Part shown: positions 22,081 through 34,859 of the stretch, piece by piece
How positions within the stretch are numbered: the stretch's first letter is position 1
Layout: every line of letters begins with the position of its first letter
Source of the DNA: Filosporella fistucella
Lineage: Eukaryota > Ascomycota > Leotiomycetes > Helotiales
DNA length: 64,000 nucleotides
Direction: 5' to 3'
Assembly: GCA_030077755.1 (NCBI GenBank)
Contig: JAQJZZ010000019.1
Location: forward strand, 1,562,501 to 1,626,500
Notes under the pieces: model-generated
Seen by the model: only the letters and a program-made list of their open reading frames with translations
Told to the model about the DNA's origin: nothing
The model's database searches: none
Made by a program: the position numbers and the translations under genes

Positions 22081-22523
22081 AGACTGGTAGAGATTCACTT
22101 CATCCGCTACCAATAGCTGAAAGGGGGTCAGGGGTTGATTGGGTATTAGCAAGAGCTATAGCACGACCCAGTTCGAGGCCTGCGCTGGCCTTATACTTGG
22201 ACTGCTGAAACATGATATAAATTGCCACCACTTTTGTGCTAGGATTGGATGTACAAGGAGGGATAGAACGCGTCAAATTCGAGGATATAAACATTGCTAG
22301 ATTTTCGTGATACATTCGCGTTCCACATCTTCGCCTGAGGGTGACGCAACTTCGGTCCTGGACATCTTCCATTTTGACCCTGCTCTGTGGACGCAAAACC
22401 ACTTTGAAGATGAAGAGATAATTCAATCAAAAAGTGAATTCAATGACAAAGTACAATAGTAAGATCTGGCAATATTGTTCTATTCATAAATTCACGGAGT
22501 CAGCGACAGCGATAATAGTATGT

Positions 22524-22547
22524 ACGCTAGCCTTAATCGGCTAGCGT
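22524..22547. repeat. Perfect 9-bp stem inverted repeat, 6-nt loop
   Basis: ACGCTAGCC, loop TTAATC, GGCTAGCGT. It lies about 375 bp upstream of the SET1 start and may fall in the promoter or leader. It could be a palindromic protein site or an RNA hairpin. Confidence 0.6.
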
Positions 22548-22920
22548 GCTTTCCTTCAACCTTCGCCAGAAACCGAACTTCCAGCATTCCCATCAACGAC
22601 ATCAACCTCAACTACCCAAGCAACGACGTCTCAACACCGCCTCCTTCATACCTCGAGCTCATATCGAAGACACATCTACCTCATAGTCATCTACCTTGTT
22701 TTGCGATTCATTCCCAAGCGCCCTACCCCTAATTCCGACATTCGCGCAAGCAATCTGTCCCTCGAGACATTCAAGCTGGTCGCGTGAAATTATCAACTCG
22801 CCTTCGCGCATACACATTCATCGCCATTGCTGCTCTTATGCATGCTGTTTCTCGCTGATAACAACACCAGAGATGCTGGTTGGCAGAAGGGGGGTGTGGT
22901 AGATCGATCATTCTATCAGG

Positions 22921-25900
22921 ATGTCTGCGAGTTTCTCGCAGTTTTTCCCATCTGCACCTCGGGCAGCCAAAGAAAAAGCCAAAGAGAGGGAGAAACAAAA
23001 GTCGCAAAATCTAGAGTCGCCAAGCATACGTCCTGTTGCTGACACAAAGATCATTCTCACAAATACCCGGATTGAGGGGGGCATGGTTACTTTCTCTGCT
23101 CCAAGCCGAGATAGTATCCCTGCCAAAGATACTCTGCCTCCTCTACCTGAAGACAACGAGTTTGCACAAGGAGATACAATGAATACAGTTGGATCAGCGA
23201 GTTCGCACAGTACAGTTTCTTCCATCTTCAGCACGACTGCTCAGCAACCCAACTTGTCGACATTGGGTGGGCCAAGCAATGTTAGCAGTCTAACACCGCT
23301 GACGAACAACGATTCCTCTCCCAATCGCATCCCGAGTCCCAAACAATCAAAGCCTAGCATATCTGCTGCACAACTGCCCAGCATCCCAAGCAGTCATACT
23401 GTCGTTCAAGATGAAGTTGCGCAAGCACAACCTGTCGAGGCAGACCAACCTCCTGCAGACCCACGAGTCTACGCTCGAAATCCCAATAGGGTTGTGAAGG
23501 GCAGCAAATGCATATACGATCCTTTGACCGACAAGAAACTTTCCTCGAATGACAAGAAGAAGGCAAAACCCATATACAAGGATTTTGGTTTGGTACGTAT
23601 ACTACAATCCGCGGGGAGCGTCATCTTGTTTGTGTGAATGTCTGGCTAATAGCTGTTCAGGAAGAAGATGACGCTCCCCCGGCGGATCCACGATTGGCAA
23701 AGCCAGGTGGAAAGTTGGATTATATCAATGTTGATTTCCATCATCCGAAATCTCGTCTGCGCCATGCACCATACCTTCTCAGACCCTATACTTACGACCC
23801 CAAATACTCTCTCGGTCCTGGCCCACCTACCCAAGTTGTTGTGTCGGGATTCGATCCGCTACATAATTTCCAAAACGTGTCTGCCATCTTTTCCAGTTTC
23901 GGTGATATTTCAGAAAGTTGCAACAAGCTCCACCCAGATACCGGTGTCTGCTTAGGCTTTGCTACATTCCGTTATCGCGATGCGAAAATGAAGGGATCTC
24001 GGTTTGTGTCTGCAATTGAAGCTGCCAGGACAGCGGTGCGCAAGGGTTCGGGTCTGAAAATCGGTCAAAATAATGTTCGAGTGGAATTTGACCCCGAGGG
24101 AAATAGAAGTCGAAAATGGATGCAAGAAGCCCTGGCCAAGTCTGCGAAGCCAACACCTATTTCGCAGACTGTCAATCCCATTGCGCCTACCACCAAGCTC
24201 GATGGCGCGAAAACCTCCGGCCCACCACCAACAGCTCCAAAGGGTCCTTCTGGCAATAAGACAATATTTCGCCCAAATCCAATCCCGTTTGTCCCACCCA
24301 CAAAGCCAAAGTCCCAAAGAGCCCTCGATGTCCCACTTTTGTCCAGCAAATACACCCATACTCCTTATTGCTGGGTCGACGGCGAGTCTGTTCCAGTCAT
24401 GTCCACAACACCGCCTCATATGTTCAAGCGAGTCAAGCACTTTGAAGCCGAAGGTGTTTACTTCGATAAAACAGGTTATTATATTGTTTTTCCAGCCTCA
24501 TATCGAGGCCAAATCAATTGTGACAGATGTTTTAAACAGCTACACGGATCTTTGATGTTCAACTATACCATGAACATGACCTCTTTCCCTTACGGCAGCA
24601 CAGGTCGTCACCCAAGTACTCATCGAGTGGAGGAATACCCCCACAAGCGGCCTCGAAGTCCCACTCGAAAAGAGATAGAGGATAAAGAGCGTGAGCAAGA
24701 ACAAGAGCGCCAGAAGCGAGAGGCATTGGCACGTAAGCAAGAAGAAGAAAACGATCTTGAGGAGGAAAAGAAAGAGCGAGCAAAGAACTTTGATCCCGTC
24801 AAAGAAGCAATTGAGGTTATTCGGAAAGATTTGATGGAGCAATTGCTGAAGAATATTCGAACCAAAATTGCAGCTCCTATCCTTGACCAATTTATGGACC
24901 CAGCAAACCATGTCGCAAAGAGACGGAAGCTGAATATTCCTGATCCAAAAGATCTGAAACTTCCATTTATTTATGAGGATATCGATGGAGATGAAAGTCC
25001 TTTGGTCGGCACTCCCAATTCTCGGAATGACGCCACTGACCGCCGCGCCATGGGCCCTGGAAAGCTAAATATTTCTGCAATGCCGAGAATCCGGAAGAAG
25101 AAAGTCCAGGAGAAGAATGTTGGATTCAAAGATCCGCACACAAGAAAGCGGCCAGAAGCCCCCAAGCCTGCTATTCGGCCATTATCACATCGTTTCATTG
25201 ATAGTGATGATGAGGATTCGGATGCCACTGAGCCCCGTTCTCGTGCCACTGAAGAACCTGAATCTAGGCCCAGGAGCAGAATTTCAACTGATTCAGAGGA
25301 TTCTGATGATGATACCGATGGATTTGTTGGACGCCGTGCTCAGGATGACCTTATGTCCTTGGATACTAGGGATGATGATTCCATGAGTGAAGCAAATTTT
25401 GGCAAAGACTCTAAAGCGACCTCAAAGAAACGCAAACTAGAGCCATTGCAAGTCGAAGCTGCTAGGAAACGCCAGAAGCAGACAGACGAAGAGCTCTTTG
25501 GTGTTCCTCAAGACAAGATTTTGCAGGAATTCCCATTGTCCGCCAGCACTGTAGATGAAGATGCTGCCATGCAAAATCTTGATTCTATCGTCAAGACCGA
25601 GGCTGAAATGGAGATTGCTCAAAACAAGAAGAAGGCTGCCGCTGCAAGTAAGAAGAAAAAGAAGTCCAAGAAGCAAATATTCGAGGAACGAGAAGCCCTC
25701 AAACGGCAGCAGGAGGGGGTCTACATGGAAGAAGCTGTACGTGAGCGAGAAACCGAAAGCCCCGATGATGATGAAGAGTTCATTGTCGAAACTGCACCTG
25801 TTGAGACTTCGGTTGAATGGGGTATGTCAGGCGAGTTACCGCTTCCCACAGTCGATGACAATCTGGATAATGTCATCGATTTCGACGGATTCTTGAATCT

Positions 25901-26870
25901 CATCAAGGATGACGAAGATTTGCCACCGGCCGATATGTTCCACAAGAAGATGGATTGTGAACCAGGTTGGCTTGAAGCATGGGCATGGAAGCAACAGGAA
26001 GTCAAGTCTCTCAACTTGAATGGTCAGCGAGGTGTGGTCACCAAGGAAATGAAAGTTGATGGCTATTACGTTCCCAATCCTACTGGAAGTGCCCGTACCG
26101 AACCTTTCAAGAAGATTCTCAACTCCGAGAAGTCACAATATCTTCCTCATCGTATCAAGGTCCAAAAGGCTCGGGAGGAGCGGGAGAGGCAGGCTAAGAA
26201 GGCTGGCAAGGATTTTGCAGCTGAAGCGGCAGAGGCTGCCAAGATTGCTGCCGAGAAGCTTGTGGCTAAGGGCAACTCTCGAGCAAGTCGTGTCAACAAT
26301 CGTCGTTTCGTTGCCGATCTCAATGATCAGAAGAAGACACTTGGTGCTGATTCTGATGTCCTTCGTTTCAATCAACTGAAGAGACGGAAGAAGCCTGTCA
26401 AATTCAATCGCTCTGCTATTCACAATTGGGGATTGTACGCCATGGAAAATATCGCCATGGGTGATATGATCATTGAATATGTTGGTGAGAAGGTCAGACA
26501 GCAAGTATCTGAACTGCGAGAACGTCGATACCTACAAAGTGGTATTGGAAGCAGTTATCTATTCAGAATTGACGACTTTACCGTGGTGGACGCAACCAAG
26601 AAGGGTGGAATTGCCAGATTCATCAATCACAGTTGTATGCCCAATTGTACTGCCAAGATCATCTCCGTGGAGAAGAGCAAACGAATCGTCATCTACGCGC
26701 TGCGAGATATTGCCCAGAGTAAGTTATCTGATTGAATCCATTTTCACATGTACTAACTTTTCATAGATGAGGAACTCACATACGATTACAAATTCGAGCG
26801 TGAGATTGGAAGTACTGATCGTATTCCTTGCCTCTGTGGTACAGCAGCATGTAAAGGATTCCTCAACTAA
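22921..26870 (+). CDS. SET1: SET1 histone H3-K4 methyltransferase (COMPASS)
   Basis: Three exons (22921-23592, 23661-26718, 26767-26870), 1277 residues. The N-terminal 250 residues are disordered and S/P-rich. An RRM-like domain follows at about 280-350 ([21 protein letters not shown]), then the Set1-associated second RRM-like region at about 460-525 ([22 protein letters not shown]). Next come a long charged region with KKKKKSKK and acidic blocks, and the N-SET segment. The SET domain spans about 1138-1260 with [22 protein letters not shown] and E-L-T-Y-D-Y. The tiny last exon encodes the post-[16 protein letters not shown]. All zinc and cofactor motifs are intact. As the catalytic subunit of COMPASS it mono-, di- and trimethylates H3K4 at active promoters. 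Both introns close the frame; losing the third exon would remove the post-SET zinc site. Confidence 0.96.
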
Positions 26871-27681
26871 TATTTCCTTCATCTTTGTCATACCAGCATC
26901 GACACTTCTAATACTCACGAGTTGCGCATTTATTTCAGCAAGGAGTTGAGTTTCATCATCATCATCATCATTGGTCTTCTTCACAATGCATACAGATGGC
27001 GGTTTGGGGCGGCAGGATTCTGGGTGGGCAAAAAAATGTACTCTTTCAACCGAGTCTTTTGAGGCGTTTGATCTTTGCAAGCTTTTTTATTGTGAATGGG
27101 GATGATAATGAGCAGCTGCTTCATCAGTGGCTAGATGACGGCGGAAGTGGATTTGTATTATAGGGTGAGCCAGAGACCAAATATTGCAGTCTGGCTGTGT
27201 ACCTCATATGGGATACTTAGGGCATGAGTGCCAGGACGACGATGGTTGCCATTGGCAACGAATAGATCGCCGTCAGATATGAACATTTGTTTCTGCGTGT
27301 GATTTATGTGATACCATTCTTAATTGCTACTATGCCAGCCGGATATGGCTTGCGCAGTCGTTGGCAATAGGCTTCTTGTAAAATCAAATGATACGGTCCT
27401 ACTCGAGTATCACAATGGACATCTTGCAATAAACATATCGCAGTCAACTCCCCTGTGATAAATATGCAGGCATTTCAGACGCCGGTTGAATATCCTCAGC
27501 TCCGTGAAATCACCGAGCCCATAAGTCCACGGGTATCATTTCAAGTCAATCTCGCTCCGACAAACCCTTTCTCTCCTCTACTTGTTGACACCCCCATATA
27601 ACCTGAACATGCCTCCATACCTCTCCTTTGTATCCGACCCTGCAGTAATTGTCTCTTCCTAATGTTTCGATCACAAACCCC
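26871..27681. other. Convergent intergenic between SET1 and TRM112
   Basis: The stops of SET1 and TRM112 face each other. A short CAT trinucleotide run (ATCATCATCATCATC near 26956) is the only pattern noticed. No gene or RNA supported. Confidence 0.5.
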
Positions 27682-28246
27682 TCAAACCAAATGATTTGGC
27701 AACAAGAAATTCGCGATGCCCTCCTTAATCTTATACTCATGTCCACAGTTCCCACATACCAGACTGCCTTCACTGATTTGTGTCTCGAGGAGTAGAGTAT
27801 GTAGCTCTGCCATCATTTTCTCGTCTGCTTCCAGCGCTTCGGGGGTAGGTGGCTGAGGAGGGAGAGTGGGAAATCCGAGCTGGAAGGGGAAAATTAGCAG
27901 ATGTTTGACGATCTTGAATTGAATGTAGATTCTCGCAGAAATAACATGTAAGTTCCCCAACAGAGCCTGGATTGTACCCAGAAAAAACACACACATGCCC
28001 CGCCTCTCCTCTACACGCGCAGAGACAAGCACTCAGAATAAAAGTGACATAGATTCATACCTCCTTAGCAGTTACAATCAACGCCTCCCAATCCACTCTT
28101 GGCAACACATTCGTGAGCAACTTCGGATTCGGCGCTATGGTATCGGATACTAGTTCGCAGTCTTTGGGGTGGAGGGGAAAAGAGGCGGAGGATGATTTGC
28201 AGGCTTTCACTGCACAAGTGAGGAAGTTGAGGGTTAGGACTTTCAT
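27682..28246 (-). CDS. TRM112: Trm112, methyltransferase activator subunit
   Basis: Two exons on the minus strand (28246-28061, 27879-27682), 127 residues, the normal length. The start MKVLTLNFLTCAVKACKSSS is the invariant Trm112 opening (M-K-x-L-T-x-N-F-L-x-C). The end has the zinc-ribbon knuckle and tail: LVCGNCGHEYKIKEGIANFL, then LPNHLV. Trm112 is the common partner that stabilises several methyltransferases: Trm9 and Trm11 on tRNA, Bud23 on 18S rRNA, and Mtq2 on the release factor eRF1. The 181-bp intron is long for this window but both ends and the phase fit, and the joined protein aligns in motif order with the family. Confidence 0.94.
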
Positions 28247-30033
28247 TTTTGTGGCTGTGGTGTTCGCGCAGCTGGTGGGAGAAGAGAGGTGATCGTGGTT
28301 GTGGTTGTGGATGTGGGTGGAGGAGAGGGAAGTTTTTGATGAAGAGAGTGTTAGAGGGGAAGTTGAGCTTGGAAATCTTTTTTGCGGGAGAAATCGTGGG
28401 GTTGTTTGATGGAATGATTGATAAGATTAGATTAGATTAGATTGAAATCTTGAAGAGCTAAGCTTCTTCTGGAGCCGGCTCAGACATGGACATCACCATT
28501 GTTCTTGCCTTGCATTAAATATGGTACTTTGACAAGTTGCTCACTTTTCAAACTTGCAAAAACGTGTGCTTCCTCAAAAGCGTCCTTTCAATAGTTCGAA
28601 AATGACCTACACCGTGGTCGGCAAAGTTTTGCTGCTCCTACCAGGTTAGTCCTCGTCGGCTTGAAGTTCTCCTCAAGTTTCGGAGATCCATGTCACTTGC
28701 AGCAGTATAGCGCTTGAGAATCTCCGCAGGTATCTCCACAGACTCAATTACTCCTCCCGCCATATACGACCAGTATAGATGGCAAAGCTTCATACATGAC
28801 ACATGTTAGTGGGGTTAAACAGACAAAGTTGAGTCATTCCTTCAATCCAAAAGTTTATTTTCCCAGAGCAAGCAATGCCGTCTAGAAGACCATGAAGCTG
28901 GCCCCTTGCTAGTGAAACTCTTGGTGATTCAGTTTGAGACCGCTTGCTTGAGACTATCTACTAATCGTCCGGCGGCATCTCATAACTTAAATTTCAATGA
29001 TTGAAAGATGGGATATCTCACAACCCAGGCTTTAAGTTTTAATCGAAGCGGAAAGATATCCGGGTGCATATTCCGGCCTTCTTTCCTTACCTAGCAGGCT
29101 CAGAGCCAAATTCGATTGTTCAATGCATTGTCAGCGTTTTTTCGTTGTTGTCAAGGTTGAATTGATTGCACTTCCAAATTATCTCTTAAGTTGCGGTGGG
29201 CGATATGGCTGCTAGTAGCTTTGCACCGCTGAACCTGGTCTCCGGAAGGATTGGGGCGGCTAAAAGAGTTGATTCTGAGTTGAATGTTTGACAAATTTAT
29301 TTGAAGAAAGATAATTCCTCTCTGTTTCCATGTTCAAGCATGATCCTGATAGGTGGAAATAGCTATGTCGGCCAATATGCCCAAAGAATCGACTGCACGT
29401 GAAACGCCTCTGCCTGCAATTCCGCTTCCGTAATCGAATTCAAAGAGGTAACTCACCGCTGAAAGGATCATTTACCAACGTGAAGGAGTATGAGTTCTAT
29501 GTCCCTAGCCTAAACGAGGGCTGAAATTTGAGCAGATCTCCAGTCACAAAGCAGGACGACCAAGATCACGTGATATACTCGGTCCCGACGCGAGGTCTTG
29601 TCTCGAAGGTCCTCCCTATTTAAATGTTTGTTCAACATCGATCATGCGCCTAAGCAAACTAATAATCTACCCAGTGTGAAGATATCCCAGAATTTGCAGT
29701 CCAAACGCCTCCATTTATCAACATTTTCCAAAAACGGATAAGCTACTGCCAAGGATTTGTAAGTGCATTAGCTCGGCAATGCCGAGAAGGACCTGGTAAG
29801 CCCCTTTCCTCTGATGACTACGCAGACTATGTCATCCTTACCCAATTACATGGTGACTTTCAAATCCTGAGTAAGTGGCTGTACCTTACATGAGGAATAT
29901 CTCCATTATCTAATCCGGTCAAACTTATACTTCATACTTCTCTCGATTCTAAGATCAGCGAACAGCTACGGCTTGGGGATACCTCGCTACTTGCTCCCTT
30001 AAAACACCAAAATAGCTTCAAAATAACTTCAAA
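28247..30033. other. Intergenic, 1.8 kb, no supported gene
   Basis: Contains a short GATTA tandem run. I saw no RNA gene and no frame with coding character. The last 300 bp before 30034 read as a leader region, with possible short 5'-UTR introns that I cannot resolve. Confidence 0.45.
28425..28443. repeat. Short GATTA microsatellite
   Basis: Nearly four head-to-tail copies of GATTA, about 180 bp upstream of TRM112. Confidence 0.7.
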
Positions 30034-32074
30034 ATGGCTCTTATGAATTTCAGAGAAGAGCACAGAGAGCGAAGTTCGAGCGAGGAAACTGTCAGTACTT
30101 ATCAGACAAGAAGTAACACACCTGAATCGGTACGTGCACAAACTCACCATGTCCAAGATGGGCAAATGATTATGGATCAAGCCCAGTTTTGCTAATGTAC
30201 TCGATCGATCACAGATCGTACCAACAAACGAAAACCATACTTCAAAAAAGCAGCCTCAATGCAGAGTAAGAAAGAGTGACCTCCAATTTGTTAACCTGTT
30301 CGGGACTCAAAAACCTGACGAACACGATCGAAGTACTGTCAAGTCTCATGTAATGAGACGGGTATGGAAGAAGCATAAAGATTCCCAAGCCAATTGGGTC
30401 AAAAGAAAGCAGCCGCCCCCAGTCTTAAGAAAAAAAGGAGACAGCAAACCGGTAAGGGATATCAGCCCACCTGATTCACCTTTGACTGGAATACATTCTC
30501 CTGCTACTTCAAATTTTCGAAGTCAAACCTACTCGGACACGTTTCAAACATCGCCACAACTCACTCCGATAACTGGCCAGTTTGCTGAACTATCAACAAG
30601 TGATCATCAACCTGAATCCGTACCCGCGATTGTCTGGCCCGGGGAGTTTGTAGTCTCTCCTCGGCTGGCTGCAGCAATACGGGGCGGCGACTCGGATCCA
30701 TTCGGTGCCTTTCCAGTCCCGTTTACATCTAGGCTACACCAGCTTATTCATCATGGTAAGACACACTTTCTCTTCTTACCCGTATCCTCGTGCAGCCTTC
30801 CGGCTTCCTTTTCGAAGACACTTACTAATTAAGTCATCCATCAGAAGCAACAAATGCTACTAGAACATCCGTTCACGAGGACGACAATGATACACTCGCT
30901 TCCCATACAGGCAGTTGCAAGGCACTACTGTATGTTACGCTATCATGGGTAGCTGCGAAGCTGGATGGTGGTAGTTTGAATGGGAACTTTGAGAGTACAT
31001 TCTATTTGCAGAGTTCGGTCGCTGCTGTGAACTCGGACTTGAATAATGCCCATCGAAATGGGTTGACGGATGGTACGATTGCTGCTGTTGCATGCATGAC
31101 CAATATGGAGGTAAGTAATCCTCTTTCAGGAAGAACTATCAATCTTTGAGTTCTTACACGTTCGAACAGAATCTGAGCGGCGACCGATCGAGTGCGCTCA
31201 TTCATTTGAACGGTCTACATCAAATGATCAACATAAGAGGTGGACTAGACACTCTTCCTCCCATTCTCCAACGTCTAGTTCTATGGTAAGCCAATGTGCT
31301 TTCAGATGTCCCCAACATTCCACTGATTGTCCCAGGACTGATTTACTCAATGCCACGAGCTGGAAATCTATACCTCGCTTTCCGCTCCTCGACTTCTCCC
31401 ACCTCCAACCACTCTCGACATTCCTTCCACATACCATCCAACGAGCTCATCTCACCATCAATGAAGCTCTCATCCGCGATGCGCTTCAAACCGACAATGC
31501 GGAAATTCTACCCCTCCTCCACGATTGTCACCAACTCGGCCATTTCCTCGACCACACACCTCCAAAAGATATCGCACTCATGAACGCCGCCTCATTTTCA
31601 GATCGAGTTTACACGGTCGAATATCAACTATTGCAACTCCTGAACCGAAACACGAACCAACTTTTCTCCCAAACGATATCAGATACCTCATCATACCCAT
31701 CAATCATCACTCCATTCCTCCACGCCTTACTACTTTATACATACACAAACTTGCGTCTCACACCGGTTGGCGACCAGATCCGCTGCACGCTTGTGACAGG
31801 AGTCATATCCAGTCTCAAACAATCCGACTTATCATCACTTAATCAATGCTTCCCAAAGCAGCTGATATGGATCCTATTCCTCGGCGCAACAGCAGCTGTA
31901 CCAGGCAGCGAAGAGAGAACATGGTTTAAAGAGCAATTATGGTGGGCGATGGTGGTGAATTGCTGGCATGACTTCGAATGGATGAGTATTGGAATGATGT
32001 TGAGGAATATGATGTGGTTAGAGAATGAATTCTATCGGAATTGCCAGATGTTATGGGAAGAGGTGCTGGAGTGA
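30034..32074 (+). CDS. Fungal transcription-factor-domain protein (DUF3468-like)
   Basis: Five exons (30034-30129, 30215-30755, 30845-31110, 31170-31285, 31336-32074), 585 residues. The N-terminus has no zinc cluster. Instead it carries DLQFVNLFGTQKPDEHDRST followed by VKSHVMRRVWKKH, which is the F-V-x-x-x-x-P ... (I/V)-(R/K)-S-H-V-M-R pattern of a large fungal family annotated as fungal-specific transcription factors without the DNA-binding cluster. A proline/serine-rich linker follows, then a helical domain (LLYVTLSWVAAKLDG, INIRGGLDTLPPILQRLVLWTDL) of the kind found in the C-terminal halves of Zn2Cys6 regulators. DNA binding is unproven; it may act as a co-regulator. It lies about 5.5 kb from the polyketide synthase and 1 kb from a secreted protein gene, so a link to that cluster is possible but not shown. 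Confidence 0.7.
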
Positions 32075-33085
32075 TGTGCTGGATCATTGTTATTGGATTT
32101 TAGCGGGCATGGACTACGGTGTTGGAGTCATTCATTTAAATGAATATATGGTTTAGAGAATTATATCAAATTTGCCTACTTACCTTTTCAATTATAGAAC
32201 TTCGGTATCACCACGGTGAATTACTTTGCTTATCTGATGCGAACATGCGGCAGCAGACTCAACACGCATTTCCATCACGATGCGTATTCGGATATACCCA
32301 CGTGACCTGTGCCAAATACCTCTCCCCCTAATTTCTCGCTAAGTACTAGCATGGGACATCTCAAATTCAAGATTTCGTCAACCATGCCGTGAAGACAACT
32401 CGTATCCGATCCAGAGCATGCGGTTAAGGAAGTCATCTCAAATCCACTTTGTATCACTTTCAAAAATAAGCTTACACAAGAATGCAGTGAGCCATGGTCC
32501 ATTACCGCATCGTTACACGACGTGGTATACCGCTTGTTGCGATTTAGTAATTGTGTTTTTAAACCGCCGTGAATCGGGTCATATTCTCGAAGTCGAGACA
32601 CAAACTCCCATGCTCAAGTTCAAAATTATCTGTGCCCACCACGTGTTACCCTTCAAGTAAGAAAATTTGATGTTGACAAACTGAGGATTTCCCCAAATGT
32701 CAATTCACAACACTCAGAATGAATGAATAGCTGAATTACACATGATCCTAAAATAAGATCTTGGCTGAGCTCATAAACATCGTGGCGTTCTTGTTTTTTT
32801 TCGCTCTGGTACTTTAAAGGATTTAACAGTCAAGAACACACACCCCTCGTGCAACGTATGATACCGTTCCTCCTACTTCCATTTCCCATTCCTCACACAA
32901 AATCCAACCGAGTTCAAACCTACTACGAGACTAATGCTTATATCCAAAATTAAAGAAATCTAGAATCTCTCCTGAACTCTAGCTGGGTCAGATATCAAGA
33001 AACAAAAGCTTACCTATTTCTCTCACATCCACCACTACCATTACAACTCACAACCATTTTCCATCACATCAAAACTGCACGTAAA
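32075..33085. other. Intergenic, nothing recognised
   Basis: About 1 kb between two plus-strand genes. The last 150 bp before 33086 are pyrimidine/CA-rich, as expected for a strongly expressed secreted-protein leader. Confidence 0.45.
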
Positions 33086-33981
33086 ATGCAACTCAAAACC
33101 TCCCTGCTGAGCTTCTTAGCTCTAACCTCCTCCGTTGCGGCCCTCGCCCCTGACGCCGAATCATCCCGGAAACCACGCCCCTGTTCCAACACCTCTAAAT
33201 CGCCTTGTTCCTGCCCAGCAGGAACAACATTCGGCAACTCGACCACTTTTGGATATATCGGTGCGGCTGCAATTGATGTGTATAACATCGCTCACAATTG
33301 TGCGTACCAATTCTACCCCGACACTGAAGGCAATCAAGAGGAATAGAAGTGAGTAGCTAAAGGATTGAACGAAACATAGTCTTCGAGACTTCATACCTAG
33401 GATTGACACTCGCTTCTACTTCGGGGAAACCTGATAAAGTGGGGAGTATCAGGACATTGAATGTTACTTATAATAATAGCACTTTTCAACTCGTCGAGCC
33501 CGTATGTTTACCTAACTCCTTCCACCCACGTACGCGCTAATCAGCGCAGCTCAATTTCTACGAACAGTCCCGAGATGGCTCATTTACTCAAGCTTTCAAT
33601 CTGTCAAACGGTAGCCCTGCCCCTGCAAAATGCCTTTAAAAGAAAGGAAGCTAACGAAAAAAGCACCCCTCCAAGTCCCAGCCGCCCAAGGAGGTGGTCT
33701 CTTCGGCGGCTACTGGGTTACGATGCACGTGCAACAAGTAGCGGATCACGTTAGCTGGATGAGCTGGGGTGTGTATCGTTGTGTTGCCGGAAACCCTTTT
33801 GGTATGCTTTCTCTTCCCCTTTCCTATATTTTTGATAAAGAGAGAGAAGTAAAGCTAATGGAGAATAGATTTCACTGGTTTTCATGAGGTTAACATGCAG
33901 GGACTTACGGATAGGTTGAAGAGAGACGGAAAGTTGGTGCATAATAGCTCTGTGCCTTATTCCATTGGGGATCTGAATTAA
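33086..33981 (+). CDS. Secreted protein of unknown function, five exons
   Basis: Exons 33086-33299, 33380-33501, 33550-33610, 33664-33801, 33869-33981; every phase closes to give 215 residues. A signal peptide is clear (MQLKTSLLSFLALTSSVAAL). The mature part has an N-terminal K/P/C-rich patch (PCSNTSKSPCSCPAG), then alternating hydrophobic strands (GLTLASTSGKPDKVGSIRTL, NVTYNNSTFQLVEP). A Gly/Trp-rich core follows (GGGLFGGYWVTMHVQQV, VSWMSWGVYRCVAG), and the tail reads DFTGFHEVNMQGL. Four N-glycosylation sequons lie along it. The strand pattern suggests a small beta-barrel, but I recognise no family. The intron 33611-33663 has a weak donor (GTAGCC) and is the least certain; without it the frame hits a stop at once. 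Confidence 0.6.
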
Positions 33982-34859
33982 GTTGTCAGGAGTGAGTGTG
34001 GGGGGCGGTACGAAAGGAAAAAAACCGGTTCACGATTTCGGGAATGAGTTAAAATATATGTCTTTTGATTTTGTTTTGTTAGTTCGTCAATTTAAAATAA
34101 AAACATAGTTTCCATTTTTCATAAAAACAATTCTAAAATTTTCAAAGAAGTGCAGAGGGGTCGTCTTAGCATCTCACTTTGCTGTGTTCGGATCCTCAAT
34201 GAGTTGACGGTCAGATGACAGCCAGGCTCCTGTATCCAAATTTCGAGGCCACAAATTTTCACGGAACGTCAATTCAGAAGGTAAGTAGAGGAACAAAAAA
34301 ATGGATATTCTAAGAAACCCCAAGAAGTAGTGAAATGAAATAGAATGTTCAACCAAACCCCATGGGTGACAAAGTGTTAGACACTTACATAACAATACTA
34401 GGGGGATTCATTGTTCTCTCAACCATTCTCTCATAAGACGACGTAAGCTGCCTCCGAAGCACTAATTTCTGATTTACAGCCAAGACTCCGACGCCTCCCC
34501 GACCAATAAGCCGCTGCGCGCACCTGTCACACCTGAGAGCAAATCGTTACACGGAATGTCTGCAAAGATAGAACGAGAAATATTCATGCTACACAAATGC
34601 TTGGCCAAGATAAATACGAGAAAAGAAGCAGGGCATAAGTCTGTACCAGCTACCGCCAGTCCACATTTCCCGGTCAGCCACCCCGTTCAACGTCCACCAC
34701 CAAAGGGAAGTTGAATCTCACCACATAGGACAGGGACAGACTTGAAAAGAAGGAACTTCTATTCGAGAAAATTTAACTGAATTGAATAACAAGTAATCTA
34801 GAGCCCCTCATCAAGGTAATACAAACTCCTATAAATCCCAACCCAGATACCTCCAACAT
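33982..34859. other. Convergent intergenic, AT-rich
   Basis: Between the secreted protein and the oppositely oriented FAD monooxygenase. Strongly AT-rich around 34050-34150. No gene supported. Confidence 0.45.

Larger units (their letters stand above)
21025..22920. other. Intergenic with right repeat copy, hairpin and SET1 upstream region
   Basis: Holds the right copy of the dispersed element (about 21710-22080) and a perfect 9-bp inverted repeat (22524-22547). From about 22560 there is pyrimidine-rich sequence that is probably the SET1 promoter and leader. The 125-codon plus-strand ORF at 21045-21422 shows no family features. Confidence 0.5.

Noticed and set aside
28603..28645. Possible short first exon (ATG ACC TAC ACC GTG GTC GGC, then GTTAGT donor)
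   Set aside because: I considered a small mitochondrial ATP synthase subunit, but no second exon with matching sequence follows.
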